This document shows, piece by piece, positions 53,701 to 62,029 of a DNA stretch of 64,000 bases; positions within the stretch are counted from its first letter, which is position 1; every line of letters begins with the position of its first letter. This stretch comes from Vibrio celticus (lineage in GTDB: Bacteria; Pseudomonadota; Gammaproteobacteria; Enterobacterales; Vibrionaceae). The stretch covers positions 1,054,001-1,118,000 of the forward strand of contig NZ_AP025463.1 in the NCBI RefSeq assembly GCF_024347335.1, given 5' to 3'. The position numbers were made by a program, and so were the translations under genes. The notes beneath the pieces were generated by a model, which ran no database searches, was not told the origin of the DNA, and saw nothing but the letters and a program-made list of their open reading frames with translations.

Positions 53701-53832
53701 TGGCCTCCGTTTGCGGTCGCGATTGTGGGCGGTACCGTGTTAACCACGCTTATCTCGTTCTACTTTGTGCCGGTGGTTTATCACTTGATGACTCGAAATC
53801 AGCGAAAAACCATCGCGATTCAAGCGGCATAA
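50734..53832 (+). CDS. RND efflux pump permease
   Basis: The 1032-residue pump has the RND layout: one helix, a large porter domain, then helices 2-7, a second porter region and helices 8-12. LIVALGIMVDNAVVMVDTIQ near 389-408 carries the two proton-relay Asp residues in helix 4. TLTTVLAFAPIILMPGASGE follows as in HAE1-type drug pumps. Helix 10 (IAMLGIAGLAINAAIVILTE) has the paired residues. Length fits AcrB-like pumps. It forms an operon with the adaptor. Substrates not predictable. Confidence 0.93.
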   Translation: MKIIETISNTRLLILMTALLMVSGISAFMTLPRAEDPVIINRYANITTSFPGASAERVETLVTEVIENKLRELSEVKLVSSTSRPGVSIVTLELNDVITEPEPVWSQARDKLSDIESILPAGSHSPDLDSDHTYAFTTITALTWSGAGEPDRLTLGRYAKELAKRLRTLSGTEFVDEYGMPQEEIQISLRTADAAALGRSSANIAESLEGADAKNSAGELVSAYSRFGLEIKSELDSIERIKQVPIATDSNGHIIRMEDIASVKRGEKTPQDQIAIIDGEPGVIVAARMHPDLRVDNWTSRANALISQFEQELPSNIQVNMLFNQQGYTETRLDDLGKSLMIGFGLILIVLFVTLGVRAAILVAISLPLTSLLTLSIMKMTGVPINQMSVTGLIVALGIMVDNAVVMVDTIQAYRLKGQQRAEATMNALKHLWVPLLGSTLTTVLAFAPIILMPGASGEFVGGIAITVSFSLIGSYIISHTLIAGLATKLLPKQLSDVDKKGQHHWYMTGLRIPALTRWFSSSVRFGVTHPIITIALVLLVPFTGYWSMSQLTEQFFPPSDRDMFEIQVYMPPQASIYATKNTSEKIDDIIHRYPEVERIDWLVGANFPSFYYNLQARQNNAPYFSQAMVKTENFDQANALIPQLQKVLDEEVPEAQILVRKLNQGPPFTAPVELRVYGENLDTLKAIGEDVRLILAGVPHVTHTRETLQPGTPKVWLKVDEDTAKLNGISLNQFAGMLQTTLTGRESGSVIEGSESVPIRVRVADDARENLAHLSNIRLPISSDVYSTGINVSTLAELELTTSRGAITRRNGQRVNTIEGYIEAGVLPQTVLNEFQKRLESYQMPSGYTIGFGGESAERDNSVNSLISNVAVVVVLMVLVVVMSFNSFRMSSIIFMVAGLAGGLGLLSVWIFGYPFGFTVIIAMLGIAGLAINAAIVILTELKLDKEASSGNVDAVVEAVMSCTRHISSTTITTVGGFMPLIIAGGGFWPPFAVAIVGGTVLTTLISFYFVPVVYHLMTRNQRKTIAIQAA

Positions 53833-54581
53833 CTGTTTTTCAATTTAACGTCTCTTCTATTTAACTGCTCTTCAATTGCCCATAATCGAGCCGTATCTGG
53901 CTCGATTATGGTGTTGTTATTCTCAATAAATTCATCCCAATATCTACCATTTTGTTGGTCTTTTCACCGCTATTACGCTCTCAATGAGTCAAATTATCCT
54001 TTCTGTTAGTCATAATATTCTTTCAATCCGTCACAGTAGTGCATCGGTGAATGCTTGGTTATCTTGCTGGTGAATGAGTGGGTATTTTGAATAATCTAAC
54101 CAGTGAATACCTTGTAAATGGTGTGTGAATTCACAATCTTGACGGGCGTCACACTTCTATTTATTCGCTCTTTCTAATGTACCTTGAACTGGCTCTGAGC
54201 TGTGGTGACGCGCGAGTGTTTATCTGCTTTTTATAAATCCCTTGTCAGCACTGGCTCTACCCATGTAGCACGCTACAGGTGTGTGTCTTAATCATCTTCT
54301 ACTTCTTAGTTTTCGCATCTATAAATGGAAGGTTAGTTTCCAAGTTTGTTTGGTGAGCTTTCAAATTCAACTCTTCATAATGCGCCAAATGTAACAATGC
54401 ATTTCAAAGTGTAACAATTAAGTCATATTTTCTGTGTGGTTTTAACCCAGCAGTAACGGGCTCTATTGCATTGCTTTTTGAGATGCGGCGTTTCACATGC
54501 TCAACACATAAATATTCTAATGATCATGACAACCAGTACTTAGGCATTCGTTCTGAGGCTGGATAACCATCGAGAAAGTTA
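53833..54581 (+). promoter_or_regulatory. 749-bp gene-free region upstream of cyoABCDE
   Basis: No plausible coding frame is visible. A terminator is at 53881. AT-rich sequence follows, with a direct repeat TGTAACAAT at 54390 and 54410 (20-bp period, two helical turns), a candidate regulator site for cyo expression. A small inverted repeat, TAGCACGCTA, lies near 54268. Confidence 0.5.
53881..53921 (+). terminator. rho-independent terminator of the RND operon
   Basis: CATAATCGAGCC and GGCTCGATTATG pair perfectly around a six-base loop, followed by a T-rich stretch (GTGTTGTTATT). Confidence 0.8.
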
Positions 54582-55478
54582 ATGGAAGCTTCAAGATATA
54601 AACGCATTTTATCGAGGACAAGTTTGTCGAAGATTGGTTTGCTGGGAACCATTCTGATGCTCGAAGGATGTAACTCCGCATTGCTCGACCCAAAAGGTAG
54701 CGTTGGCGTTCAGGAAAAAGAGCTGATTATTACGGCTCTGTTGCTGATGTTGATTGTCGTCATCCCAGTAATTCTGATGACCATCTACTTTGCTTACCGA
54801 TACCGAGAAAGCAATACCACGGAAGAGTATGCACCAGACTGGGCGCACTCAACCAAAATTGAAATAGTGGTATGGACAATTCCAATCATCATTATTGCGA
54901 TTCTAGCCACCATCACTTGGCGAACAACCCATGAACTGGAGCCATCAAAGCCTCTGGAAAGTGACGTTAAACCCATGGTGATCGAAGTGGTCTCTCTGGA
55001 CTGGAAATGGCTGTTCATCTATCCGGAGCAAAACATTGCGACGGTTAACTATGTTGCGTTCCCAAAAGATGTTCCGGTGACGTTTAAGCTGACTTCAGAC
55101 AACATCATGAACGCGTTCTTTATCCCGCGTCTTGGTTCGCAGATCTACGTGATGCCGGGAATGGTGACTAAGTTGAATTTGATTGCAAACCACGAAGGCG
55201 ACTTCAAAGGTTTTGCTTCGAACTACAGTGGCAAAGGGTTCTCTCAGATGAAATTCACCGCATCGGCCATGCCTGATCAAGTGGCGTTTTTAAATTGGGT
55301 AGAGAAAGTGAAAGCAAGTCCTGATCGCATCGAAGATTGGGAGCAGTTCCGTTCATTGGCCGCGCCAAGTGTGGCTGAGCCTGTGACGCTGTTTTCTAGT
55401 ATCCCACCATTTTTATTCACTGATGTCGTGACCCAGCACCCTGGTTCAATGAACTGTCTGCCGGAAACCCAAGGATAA
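54582..55478 (+). CDS. cyoA: cytochrome bo quinol oxidase subunit II
   Basis: The 298-residue subunit has a lipoprotein-like signal (MLEGCNS), two N-terminal helices and a periplasmic cupredoxin-like domain (EVVSLDWKWLFIYPEQNI, NIMNAFFIPRLGSQIYVMPG). As in quinol oxidases, the CuA-binding Cys/His ligands are absent. It forms the interface of the ubiquinol oxidase that reduces oxygen to water. It heads the cyoABCDE operon and lies 5 bases before cyoB. Confidence 0.95.
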   Translation: MEASRYKRILSRTSLSKIGLLGTILMLEGCNSALLDPKGSVGVQEKELIITALLLMLIVVIPVILMTIYFAYRYRESNTTEEYAPDWAHSTKIEIVVWTIPIIIIAILATITWRTTHELEPSKPLESDVKPMVIEVVSLDWKWLFIYPEQNIATVNYVAFPKDVPVTFKLTSDNIMNAFFIPRLGSQIYVMPGMVTKLNLIANHEGDFKGFASNYSGKGFSQMKFTASAMPDQVAFLNWVEKVKASPDRIEDWEQFRSLAAPSVAEPVTLFSSIPPFLFTDVVTQHPGSMNCLPETQG

Positions 55479-55483
55479 TCGTC

Positions 55484-57571
55484 ATGTTTGGAAGATTAAC
55501 TCTAGACTCAATTCCCTACCACGAACCCATTATTTTGGTCACCTTAACCATGATTGCTTTGGTGGGTGCTTTAGTGGTGTACGCGGTCACTAAAGCTGGT
55601 AAATGGCAATACCTCTGGAATGAATGGTTTACATCTGTAGACCACAAAAAACTGGGCTTCATGTACATTGCGGTTGCGATGGTGATGTTAGTTCGTGGCT
55701 TTGCCGATGCGGTCATGATGCGCAGTCAGCAATTGCTTTCTGCAGCTGGTGAGACAGGCTATTTACCTCCGCACCACTACGATCAGATCTTCACGGCTCA
55801 CGGCGTGATCATGATTTTCTTCGTCGCGATGCCATTGGTTATCGGTTTGATGAACATCATCGTACCGCTGCAAATTGGTGCTCGTGATGTTGCATTCCCT
55901 TATCTGAATAACTTGAGCTTCTGGCTGTTTGTGGTGGGTATTATCCTAACCAACATGTCACTGGGCTTGGGTGAGTTTGGCCGAACGGGTTGGTTGGCGT
56001 ATCCGCCGCTGTCTGGCATTGAGGCGAGCCCAGGAGTCGGGGTCGATTATTGGATATGGGCGCTGCAAATATCCGGTGTGGGTACCACGTTAACGGGTGT
56101 GAACTTCTTCGCGACTATTTTGCGCATGCGTACGCCGTCTATGCCAATGATGAAGATGCCTGTATTCACTTGGGCATCTCTGTGTGCCAACATCCTGATC
56201 ATCATCTCTTTCCCAATCCTAACGGTCACCATCGCGTTACTGACGTTGGATAGATACATCGGCACGCACTTCTTCACCAACGACCTTGGTGGCAACGTGA
56301 TGATGTATGTGAACCTGATTTGGGCATGGGGACACCCTGAGGTGTACATCCTGATCTTGCCTATCTTCGGTGTGTTCTCTGAAGTGACTGCAACCTTCTC
56401 TCGCAAAAAACTGTTTGGTTATACCTCGCTGGTATGGGCGACGGTGGCTATCACTATTTTAGCGTTTGTGGTTTGGCTGCATCACTTCTTCACTATGGGT
56501 TCTGGCGCCAATGTGAATGCCTTCTTCGGCATCGCGACCATGATTATCTCAATCCCAACCGGGGTTAAGATCTTCAACTGGCTGTTCACCATGTACAAAG
56601 GTCGTATCCGCTTCACCACTCCAATGATGTGGACGGTCGGTTTCCTTATCACCTTCACTGTTGGTGGTATGACAGGCGTATTGATGGCGGTTCCGGGCGC
56701 AGATTTCATCCTGCATAACTCGGTATTCCTGATCGCGCACTTCCACAACGTAATCATCGGTGGCGTGGTCTTCGGCTGTTTTGCTGCGATTGGCTACTGG
56801 TTCCCGAAAGCGACCGGCTTCACTCTGAACGAGCTTTGGGGCAAACGCGCATTCTACTGCTGGATCATCGGTTTCTTGATGGCGTTCTTGCCGCTTTACG
56901 CTCTGGGCTTTATGGGCATGACGCGTCGTTTGAGCCAAGACATCAACCCTGAATTCTTCCCTCTACTGGCGGTTGCGGCTGCAGGTACGGGTGTGATTGC
57001 GATGGGTGTTGTTTGTCAGTTCGTGCAGATTTACGTGAGTGTTCGTGACCGCGACCAAAACCGAGATCTAACGGGTGACCCGTGGGGCGGACGCACATTC
57101 GAATGGGCAACGTCTTCACCACCGCCGTTCTACAACTTCGCAAAACTGCCTAATGGCGATGAGATCGATTCGTTCTGGTATCAAAAGCAAAGTGGTGAGT
57201 TTGATCCAACTCAGGAAGAAGAATACGAACGTATTCACATGCCGAATAATACACCGACAGGCATTTATGTGTCTGCATGGGCGTTGGCATTTGGCTTCGC
57301 AATGATTTGGTACATCTGGTGGCTAGCGGCTGCAAGCTTAGTGGGCATTGTGGTGACGTGTATTCAACACAGCTACAACGACGATGTGGATTACTACGTG
57401 GAAGTTGAAGAGATCAAAGCGATTGAAGCGGCTCGACGTGCACAGCTTGAAGAAGCGAGGAAACAGTCAGTGAAGGGCGACAACTCTGGTCGTGGTAACA
57501 GCGCTGACAGTGATACTGATAGTGATAACAACGAAAATAAAGATGATTTGGAGACGACGTATGCAAGCTAA
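55484..57571 (+). CDS. cyoB: cytochrome bo quinol oxidase subunit I
   Basis: The 695-residue catalytic subunit holds the heme and CuB sites: HGVIMIFFVAMPLVIGLMN near residue 106, WGHPEVYILILPIFGVF near 284, HHFFTMG near 333, and HFHNVIIGG near 421. It pumps protons while reducing oxygen. It is longer than usual at the C-terminus: about 35 residues (from KQSVKGDNSGRG on) are rich in Asp, Asn and Ser. Its end overlaps the start of cyoC. Confidence 0.96.
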   Translation: MFGRLTLDSIPYHEPIILVTLTMIALVGALVVYAVTKAGKWQYLWNEWFTSVDHKKLGFMYIAVAMVMLVRGFADAVMMRSQQLLSAAGETGYLPPHHYDQIFTAHGVIMIFFVAMPLVIGLMNIIVPLQIGARDVAFPYLNNLSFWLFVVGIILTNMSLGLGEFGRTGWLAYPPLSGIEASPGVGVDYWIWALQISGVGTTLTGVNFFATILRMRTPSMPMMKMPVFTWASLCANILIIISFPILTVTIALLTLDRYIGTHFFTNDLGGNVMMYVNLIWAWGHPEVYILILPIFGVFSEVTATFSRKKLFGYTSLVWATVAITILAFVVWLHHFFTMGSGANVNAFFGIATMIISIPTGVKIFNWLFTMYKGRIRFTTPMMWTVGFLITFTVGGMTGVLMAVPGADFILHNSVFLIAHFHNVIIGGVVFGCFAAIGYWFPKATGFTLNELWGKRAFYCWIIGFLMAFLPLYALGFMGMTRRLSQDINPEFFPLLAVAAAGTGVIAMGVVCQFVQIYVSVRDRDQNRDLTGDPWGGRTFEWATSSPPPFYNFAKLPNGDEIDSFWYQKQSGEFDPTQEEEYERIHMPNNTPTGIYVSAWALAFGFAMIWYIWWLAAASLVGIVVTCIQHSYNDDVDYYVEVEEIKAIEAARRAQLEEARKQSVKGDNSGRGNSADSDTDSDNNENKDDLETTYAS

Positions 57572-58178
57572 TACTCCGTCACACACTTATGATCTTGCAC
57601 ACTCGCATGATCATCACCATGAAGCTGCGGGCAATAAATTGTTTGGCTTCTGGGTTTACTTGATGAGTGACTGTGTCCTGTTTGCCACGCTTTTCGCGAC
57701 TTATGCCGTGCTTGAGAGTGGATCTATTGCAGGGCCGACAGGTCAAGACATCTTTGAACTGCCGTTCGTGTTTGTCGAAACCATGATGCTGCTGTTCAGT
57801 AGTATCACCTTCGGCTTTGGCATGATTGCGATGAAGCGCAAAGACGTGACCGGACTGAAGCGCTGGATCAAAGTGACTTTCGTATTGGGCTTAGCCTTCA
57901 TCTGTATGGAAGTGTATGAATTTCATCACTTGATTGCAGAAGGCTATGGTCCTCAAGAGAGTGCGTTCCTTTCAGCATTCTTTACCTTGGTTGGCACACA
58001 CGGCTTGCACGTAACGTTTGGTCTGATTTGGATGGCGGTGGCTTATCACCAGCTTTCAACCAAAGGCTTGAACGACAACATGTCGATGCGTTTCCAGTGC
58101 TTAAGCCTGTTTTGGCACTTCCTTGATATTGTTTGGATTTGTGTATTTACCATCGTGTACTTAATGGGGGTGATGTAA
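57561..58178 (+). CDS. cyoC: cytochrome bo quinol oxidase subunit III
   Basis: The 205-residue subunit has five helices (LFGFWVYLMSDCVLFATLFA, SAFFTLVGTHGLHVTFGLIW). GGAGACG precedes the ATG at 57561, which lies inside the last codons of cyoB, so translation is coupled. A His-rich N-terminal stretch (HSHDHHHE) is typical for cyoC. No catalytic role; it stabilises the complex. Its stop overlaps the cyoD start (TAATG). Confidence 0.95.
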   Translation: MQANTPSHTYDLAHSHDHHHEAAGNKLFGFWVYLMSDCVLFATLFATYAVLESGSIAGPTGQDIFELPFVFVETMMLLFSSITFGFGMIAMKRKDVTGLKRWIKVTFVLGLAFICMEVYEFHHLIAEGYGPQESAFLSAFFTLVGTHGLHVTFGLIWMAVAYHQLSTKGLNDNMSMRFQCLSLFWHFLDIVWICVFTIVYLMGVM

Positions 58179-58489
58179 TGGAACAGCATCTAGACAGCGG
58201 TGCAACGGATTATGTGAAAGGCTTTATTGCGTCACTGATTCTCACCATTATTCCGTTCTACATTGTGTGGGCACATGCGCTACCAAGCACGGAAACTTAC
58301 GTGATCTTGTTCGGTTGTGCGCTGGTGCAAATCTTTGTCCACTTTAAGTACTTCTTGCACATGGAAGCGAAATCTTCCGATGGGCGTTGGAACTTGGTGT
58401 CATTGATGTTTACTGCCATTGTTGTATTGATTCTTATCGCTGGCTCGGTATGGATCATCTACAACATGAACGTCAACATGAAGTTGTAG
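58178..58489 (+). CDS. cyoD: cytochrome bo quinol oxidase subunit IV
   Basis: The 103-residue subunit has three helices (GFIASLILTIIPFYIVWAHA, YVILFGCALVQIFVHFKYFL, LMFTAIVVLILIAGSVWIIY). The ATG at 58178 overlaps the cyoC stop by one base. It helps assemble the CuB site. Gene order is the conventional one. Confidence 0.95.
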   Translation: MEQHLDSGATDYVKGFIASLILTIIPFYIVWAHALPSTETYVILFGCALVQIFVHFKYFLHMEAKSSDGRWNLVSLMFTAIVVLILIAGSVWIIYNMNVNMKL

Positions 58490-58497
58490 GCTAGGGT

Positions 58498-59370
58498 ATG
58501 CTGAAAAGATATCTGTCTATTACCAAACCGGGCATCATTTTCGGCAACCTGATTTCTGTTGCGGCGGGGTTCTTCCTCGCCGCAAAAACAGAACCCGCCA
58601 GTGCGATGTTGTTAGTCACAACATTAGCGGGAGTGGGACTTGTGATTGCATCAGGTTGTGTTGTGAACAACATCTTTGATCGAGATATCGACCAAAAGAT
58701 GAAACGCACACAGAATCGAGAATTGGTCCAAGGCAACATCAATACAGACGTCGCGTTCGTTTATGCCTTGGTTTTACTACTCTCAGGCACAGCGCTTCTG
58801 TTCCAGTTCGCTAATCCGATCTCTGCGGTCATGGTGTTGCTTGGCTATGTGTTTTACGTCTTTTTCTACACCATGTGGTACAAGCGTACATCGGTTTATG
58901 GCACTTTAGTCGGCAGTATTTCGGGAGCCGTTCCGCCATTGGTGGGTTATTTGGCGGTGACGAATTACATCAGCCTTGAAGCGGTATTGTTGTTTGTGAT
59001 GTTCTGCTTATGGCAAATGCCACACTCGTACGCGATCGCGATGTTCCGCCTTCAAGATTATCGAGATGCAGGCATTCCTGTGTTACCGGTGAAAGAGGGC
59101 GTCGACAAAGCGCATCAACACATGAAAGCCTATGTAGTGGCGTTTGGTGCAGTATCATTGGCGCTGTTCCTACTCGGGGAAGCAGGTTATGAATACCTCG
59201 CGGTGTCGGCGGCGGTTTGCTTTATGTGGACCAAAGTGACATTTCGCAAAGTTGATTGCCTCAACTACATCCAGTGGTCAAAGACCGTCTTCAAGGTCTC
59301 TCTGCTGGTGGTCATGAGCATCAGTGGTGTACTGGGGCTGGAGTTGATTCCGTTGCCTACGCTTTTTTGA
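58498..59370 (+). CDS. cyoE: protoheme IX farnesyltransferase (heme O synthase)
   Basis: The 290-residue UbiA-family prenyltransferase attaches a farnesyl group to heme B, making the heme O used by the oxidase. NNIFDRDIDQKMKRTQNR near 61-78 is the prenyl-diphosphate-binding NDxxDxxxD motif; YRDAGIPVLPV near 186 is the second conserved region. AGGG precedes the ATG, and the gene lies 8 bases after cyoD. It ends at the terminator at 59380. Confidence 0.95.
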   Translation: MLKRYLSITKPGIIFGNLISVAAGFFLAAKTEPASAMLLVTTLAGVGLVIASGCVVNNIFDRDIDQKMKRTQNRELVQGNINTDVAFVYALVLLLSGTALLFQFANPISAVMVLLGYVFYVFFYTMWYKRTSVYGTLVGSISGAVPPLVGYLAVTNYISLEAVLLFVMFCLWQMPHSYAIAMFRLQDYRDAGIPVLPVKEGVDKAHQHMKAYVVAFGAVSLALFLLGEAGYEYLAVSAAVCFMWTKVTFRKVDCLNYIQWSKTVFKVSLLVVMSISGVLGLELIPLPTLF

Positions 59371-59379
59371 TTTAAGTTT

Positions 59380-59428
59380 GTCGTTGAACCCTCAATGTTC
59401 TGAAGTCCGAGGGTTTGACGACTTTTTA
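59380..59428 (+). terminator. rho-independent terminator of cyoABCDE
   Basis: GTCGTTGAACCCTC and GAGGGTTTGACGAC pair with two mismatches, followed by TTTTT. It closes the operon. Confidence 0.9.
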
Positions 59429-59447
59429 TCTGTCCCGCTTTAAGCTA

Positions 59448-59936
59448 TTACCCTTCAAAAATATCACTCAGCCAATCTTCAAGCTGCTCTCGTTTATCTT
59501 GTGGGCCGTTGATGATCACTAAGCCGTTTAGTGTTGCGTGATCCCAAGAGATGGTGCCAGTTGCTAACGCATCGAACACATCGAGTTCCGTAATTAGTAA
59601 TAGATCTTCCTCGGTAGGCAAAGTATCTCTGCCTGAGACATCGACCCCCTTCTCAAATTTCACTTGGCTGTAATGACCTTTGATTGCTTCGAACAAGTTG
59701 AACTCAATTTTGCTTGGGTGGGGTTTCGCAAGCGCGGCCTTGATGGCAAAGACTCGAAAGTGATCCGGCTTATTGAGGTTGTTGAATTCATCGTCTTGTC
59801 TGGCTGTAATGACGTTGCCAAATACCTCGAGTGAACCGGGCTCTGTCACCAAACTAAATCCGGTATCTTGGTGAAGACCACAGGCAAACGTGAGTGAAGA
59901 GGTAAGCGAAAGAATCAGAGCAAATCGTTTTAACAT
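59448..59936 (-). CDS. conserved-looking exported protein, function unknown
   Basis: The 162-residue protein begins with a signal peptide (MLKRFALILSLTSSLTFACG) that could be a lipobox or an ordinary signal. The mature part reads HQDTGFSLVTEPGSLEVFGN and is rich in acidic residues; DHATLNGLVIINGPQDKREQ precedes a short acidic end. I do not recognise the family. It converges on cyoE through a 77-bp gap. The start has a purine-rich upstream region but no strong ribosome-binding site. Confidence 0.6.
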   Translation of the reverse strand: MLKRFALILSLTSSLTFACGLHQDTGFSLVTEPGSLEVFGNVITARQDDEFNNLNKPDHFRVFAIKAALAKPHPSKIEFNLFEAIKGHYSQVKFEKGVDVSGRDTLPTEEDLLLITELDVFDALATGTISWDHATLNGLVIINGPQDKREQLEDWLSDIFEG

Positions 59937-59997
59937 AATGGTTATCGAGACCTATAACAGGGTTAAGAATCTGACGGCAGAAGCCGAACCTGACGAT

Positions 59998-60023
59998 AAA
60001 AAAAGGGACCACAAAGGGTCCCT
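59998..60023 (-). terminator. rho-independent terminator downstream of alkyl sulfatase remnant
   Basis: AGGGACC and GGTCCCT pair around a six-base loop; the A-run on the left gives a U-tail on the minus strand. Confidence 0.8.
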
Positions 60024-60157
60024 GTATTTGTTTGTCGTCCATGTGAAGCGGTCAGCGTATTGGTTGATAGTGTGTTAGTGATTGTTTACTAACACGCTAT
60101 CGTCGAAGAGTTATCATCGAAGAGCTATCGCCGAAGAGCGACCGTTCGAACTCGCTA

Positions 60158-61918
60158 TTAGCGAACGATGAGCATGATCTCTTCTGGAGTCATTGGCTTA
60201 TCGAAGTAGCTCATGAATTGACCGAAGCCCTTGATGTCGCCATTCGAGAACTTGAATGCACCAGACTGTAGGTTGGTACCAATCACTTGTTGAGCGTTTG
60301 GACCCGCAATCAAGATTTGGTTCAATACTGCACGAGTGGTGTTGATTTGAACGTCTGCGCCTTTCACTGCTTCTTCGTGTAACTGAGCAATACCGTTGCG
60401 AATTTCGATAGTGAATGCTTCGTTCGTATCAGAGAAGTTGTACGTTAGCATCATGTTCACGTCTAACGAGTTTTCTGCGATAAGCGTTGAAGTCATCATG
60501 TCGAAGATCTGCTTGCTTGGTAGCGCAGTAAGAACGTCAACAGAAGCGAAGCTGATCATGTTAGAGAAGTCACGTTTGTTCTCTAGTTCAGCCGCCGCGT
60601 TAAGCGCCCAGTTACGCCAGTTGATGTTCACTTGGTCTGCAGCCCATGCTTTGTAAGCTTGTGCTTTCATCTCACGAGCTTCCATATCTTGCTTGTTTAC
60701 CGTGATTGGGTAAGAAAGAATCTCTGCTGCAAAGGTGTAGTTCTCTGCTTTCATCGCCGCTTTTGCTGTGTCGATGATGTTGTCACGACCGCCCATGATC
60801 TCTACGAATGCTTTAGCGCGTTGCTCGTAAGCCATTGGCTCTAGCTGCCATGGATCCGCTTCGAAGAAACCGTTGTAACCTACGTAAATTTGGCGAACGG
60901 CGTGTGCAACGGTACCGTAGTGCTCACCTAACCAAGGGTGCTCAGCAAGGTGCTTAGGAAGTTTAACCACTTCAACTAGCTCGTCTGGTGTCATACCTTT
61001 GTTCATGTAACGGATTGTTTGGTCATGCGTGTATTGAATCGCATCACGGTAGGCCGTTAATACGTCAGATACCGCTTCTTTACCTTCAACAGGACGACCG
61101 TGAGAGTTAATCATGATCTCAGTGTCGAACTTACGCATTACGTCGATGCCCTTGAACCACATTGATGGGTCACGGAATTTAGTACCACGGATGGTGTGAA
61201 GGTTAGGGAAGTTCTCACCTTGAAGTACTTCAGCCGCGTGCAGGATTTTCTGCTCTGGGAAGTAAACCACTAACTCATCTTTAGTTTCAGATGGCACGTT
61301 CTCGATGTGCATCTTAACGCCAGCAATTTCAATTTCAATGTGGCTTTGGCTTGGTACCAGCAGGTTTGGTTCAATGAACGAGATAGCACCTTGCATGAAG
61401 CGCGGACCAAGGCCGTCGTTTACTGTGCCGTGCTCACCTTCTTCTACGTGCTTAGCACCTGTGTAAGAAGTACGGTGACCAAATAGAGTACCTAGGTTTG
61501 AAGACCAGTTAGCCACTGCTGCGGTTAGGCCTTCTTATGCGATGATTTTTACTTCGCCTGATGCTACTTCTTCATCAGTCACCCATGCACGCACACCAGA
61601 GATGTGGTCGATGTGGTTGTGAGAATAGATGATGGCTTTAACCGGCTTGTCGGTGATTTGACGGAACTGTTCTTTAACCGATTGAGCCATTTCTACCGAC
61701 TCGCCTGGATCAACAATGATGATGCCGTCCGTACCTTCGATCATTACTGGTGTATCTAGACCGAAACCGTAACCAAGGTAAACGTTGTCATCCACTTTAA
61801 TGATTGCTTGGTCCATTTTACGACCATGCTTGGTTAGGATTGGATGAACGTGATCAGATTCTTCAGTGTAAGCCAGTGAGTCGCCCGTTTTCGAAACAAC
61901 TTGGATGCGCTCGCCTTT
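60158..61918 (-). pseudogene. SdsA-like alkyl sulfatase, 3' exon, broken by intron and nonsense codon
   Basis: The product is a metallo-beta-lactamase-fold alkyl sulfatase. IIYSHNHIDHISGVRAW contains the HxHxDH zinc motif, and later come a dimerisation region (RQIYVGYNGFFEADPWQLEP) and an SCP2-like C-terminal domain (FTIEIRNGIAQLHEEAVKG). The sequence is in one frame throughout but has a TAA at 61535-61537, between VKIIA and EGLTAAVANW. The upstream end joins a group II intron at about 61919, so the first exon lies outside the window. Family enzymes release sulfate from alkyl sulfates such as SDS in the periplasm. Confidence 0.85.
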
Positions 61919-61959
61919 GTCGGGTGGACGACACTTGTTACCAAGTGCCGTCTCCCTTA

Positions 61960-61993
61960 GAACCCAGCGTGCAACTTTCACTGCACTAGGCTC
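61960..61993 (-). ncRNA. group II intron domain V
   Basis: Read on the minus strand, the 34-nt hairpin begins GAGCCTAGTGCAGT, has the loop GAAA and returns GTTGCACGCTGGGTTC. It has the universal shape of the catalytic domain V. Domain VI (GACGGCACTTG-GTAA-CAAGTGTCGTC) follows on its 3' side. Confidence 0.85.
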
Positions 61994-62029
61994 AAGCCTC
62001 CACAAAGGCATCAAATGATACCCAGCAAC

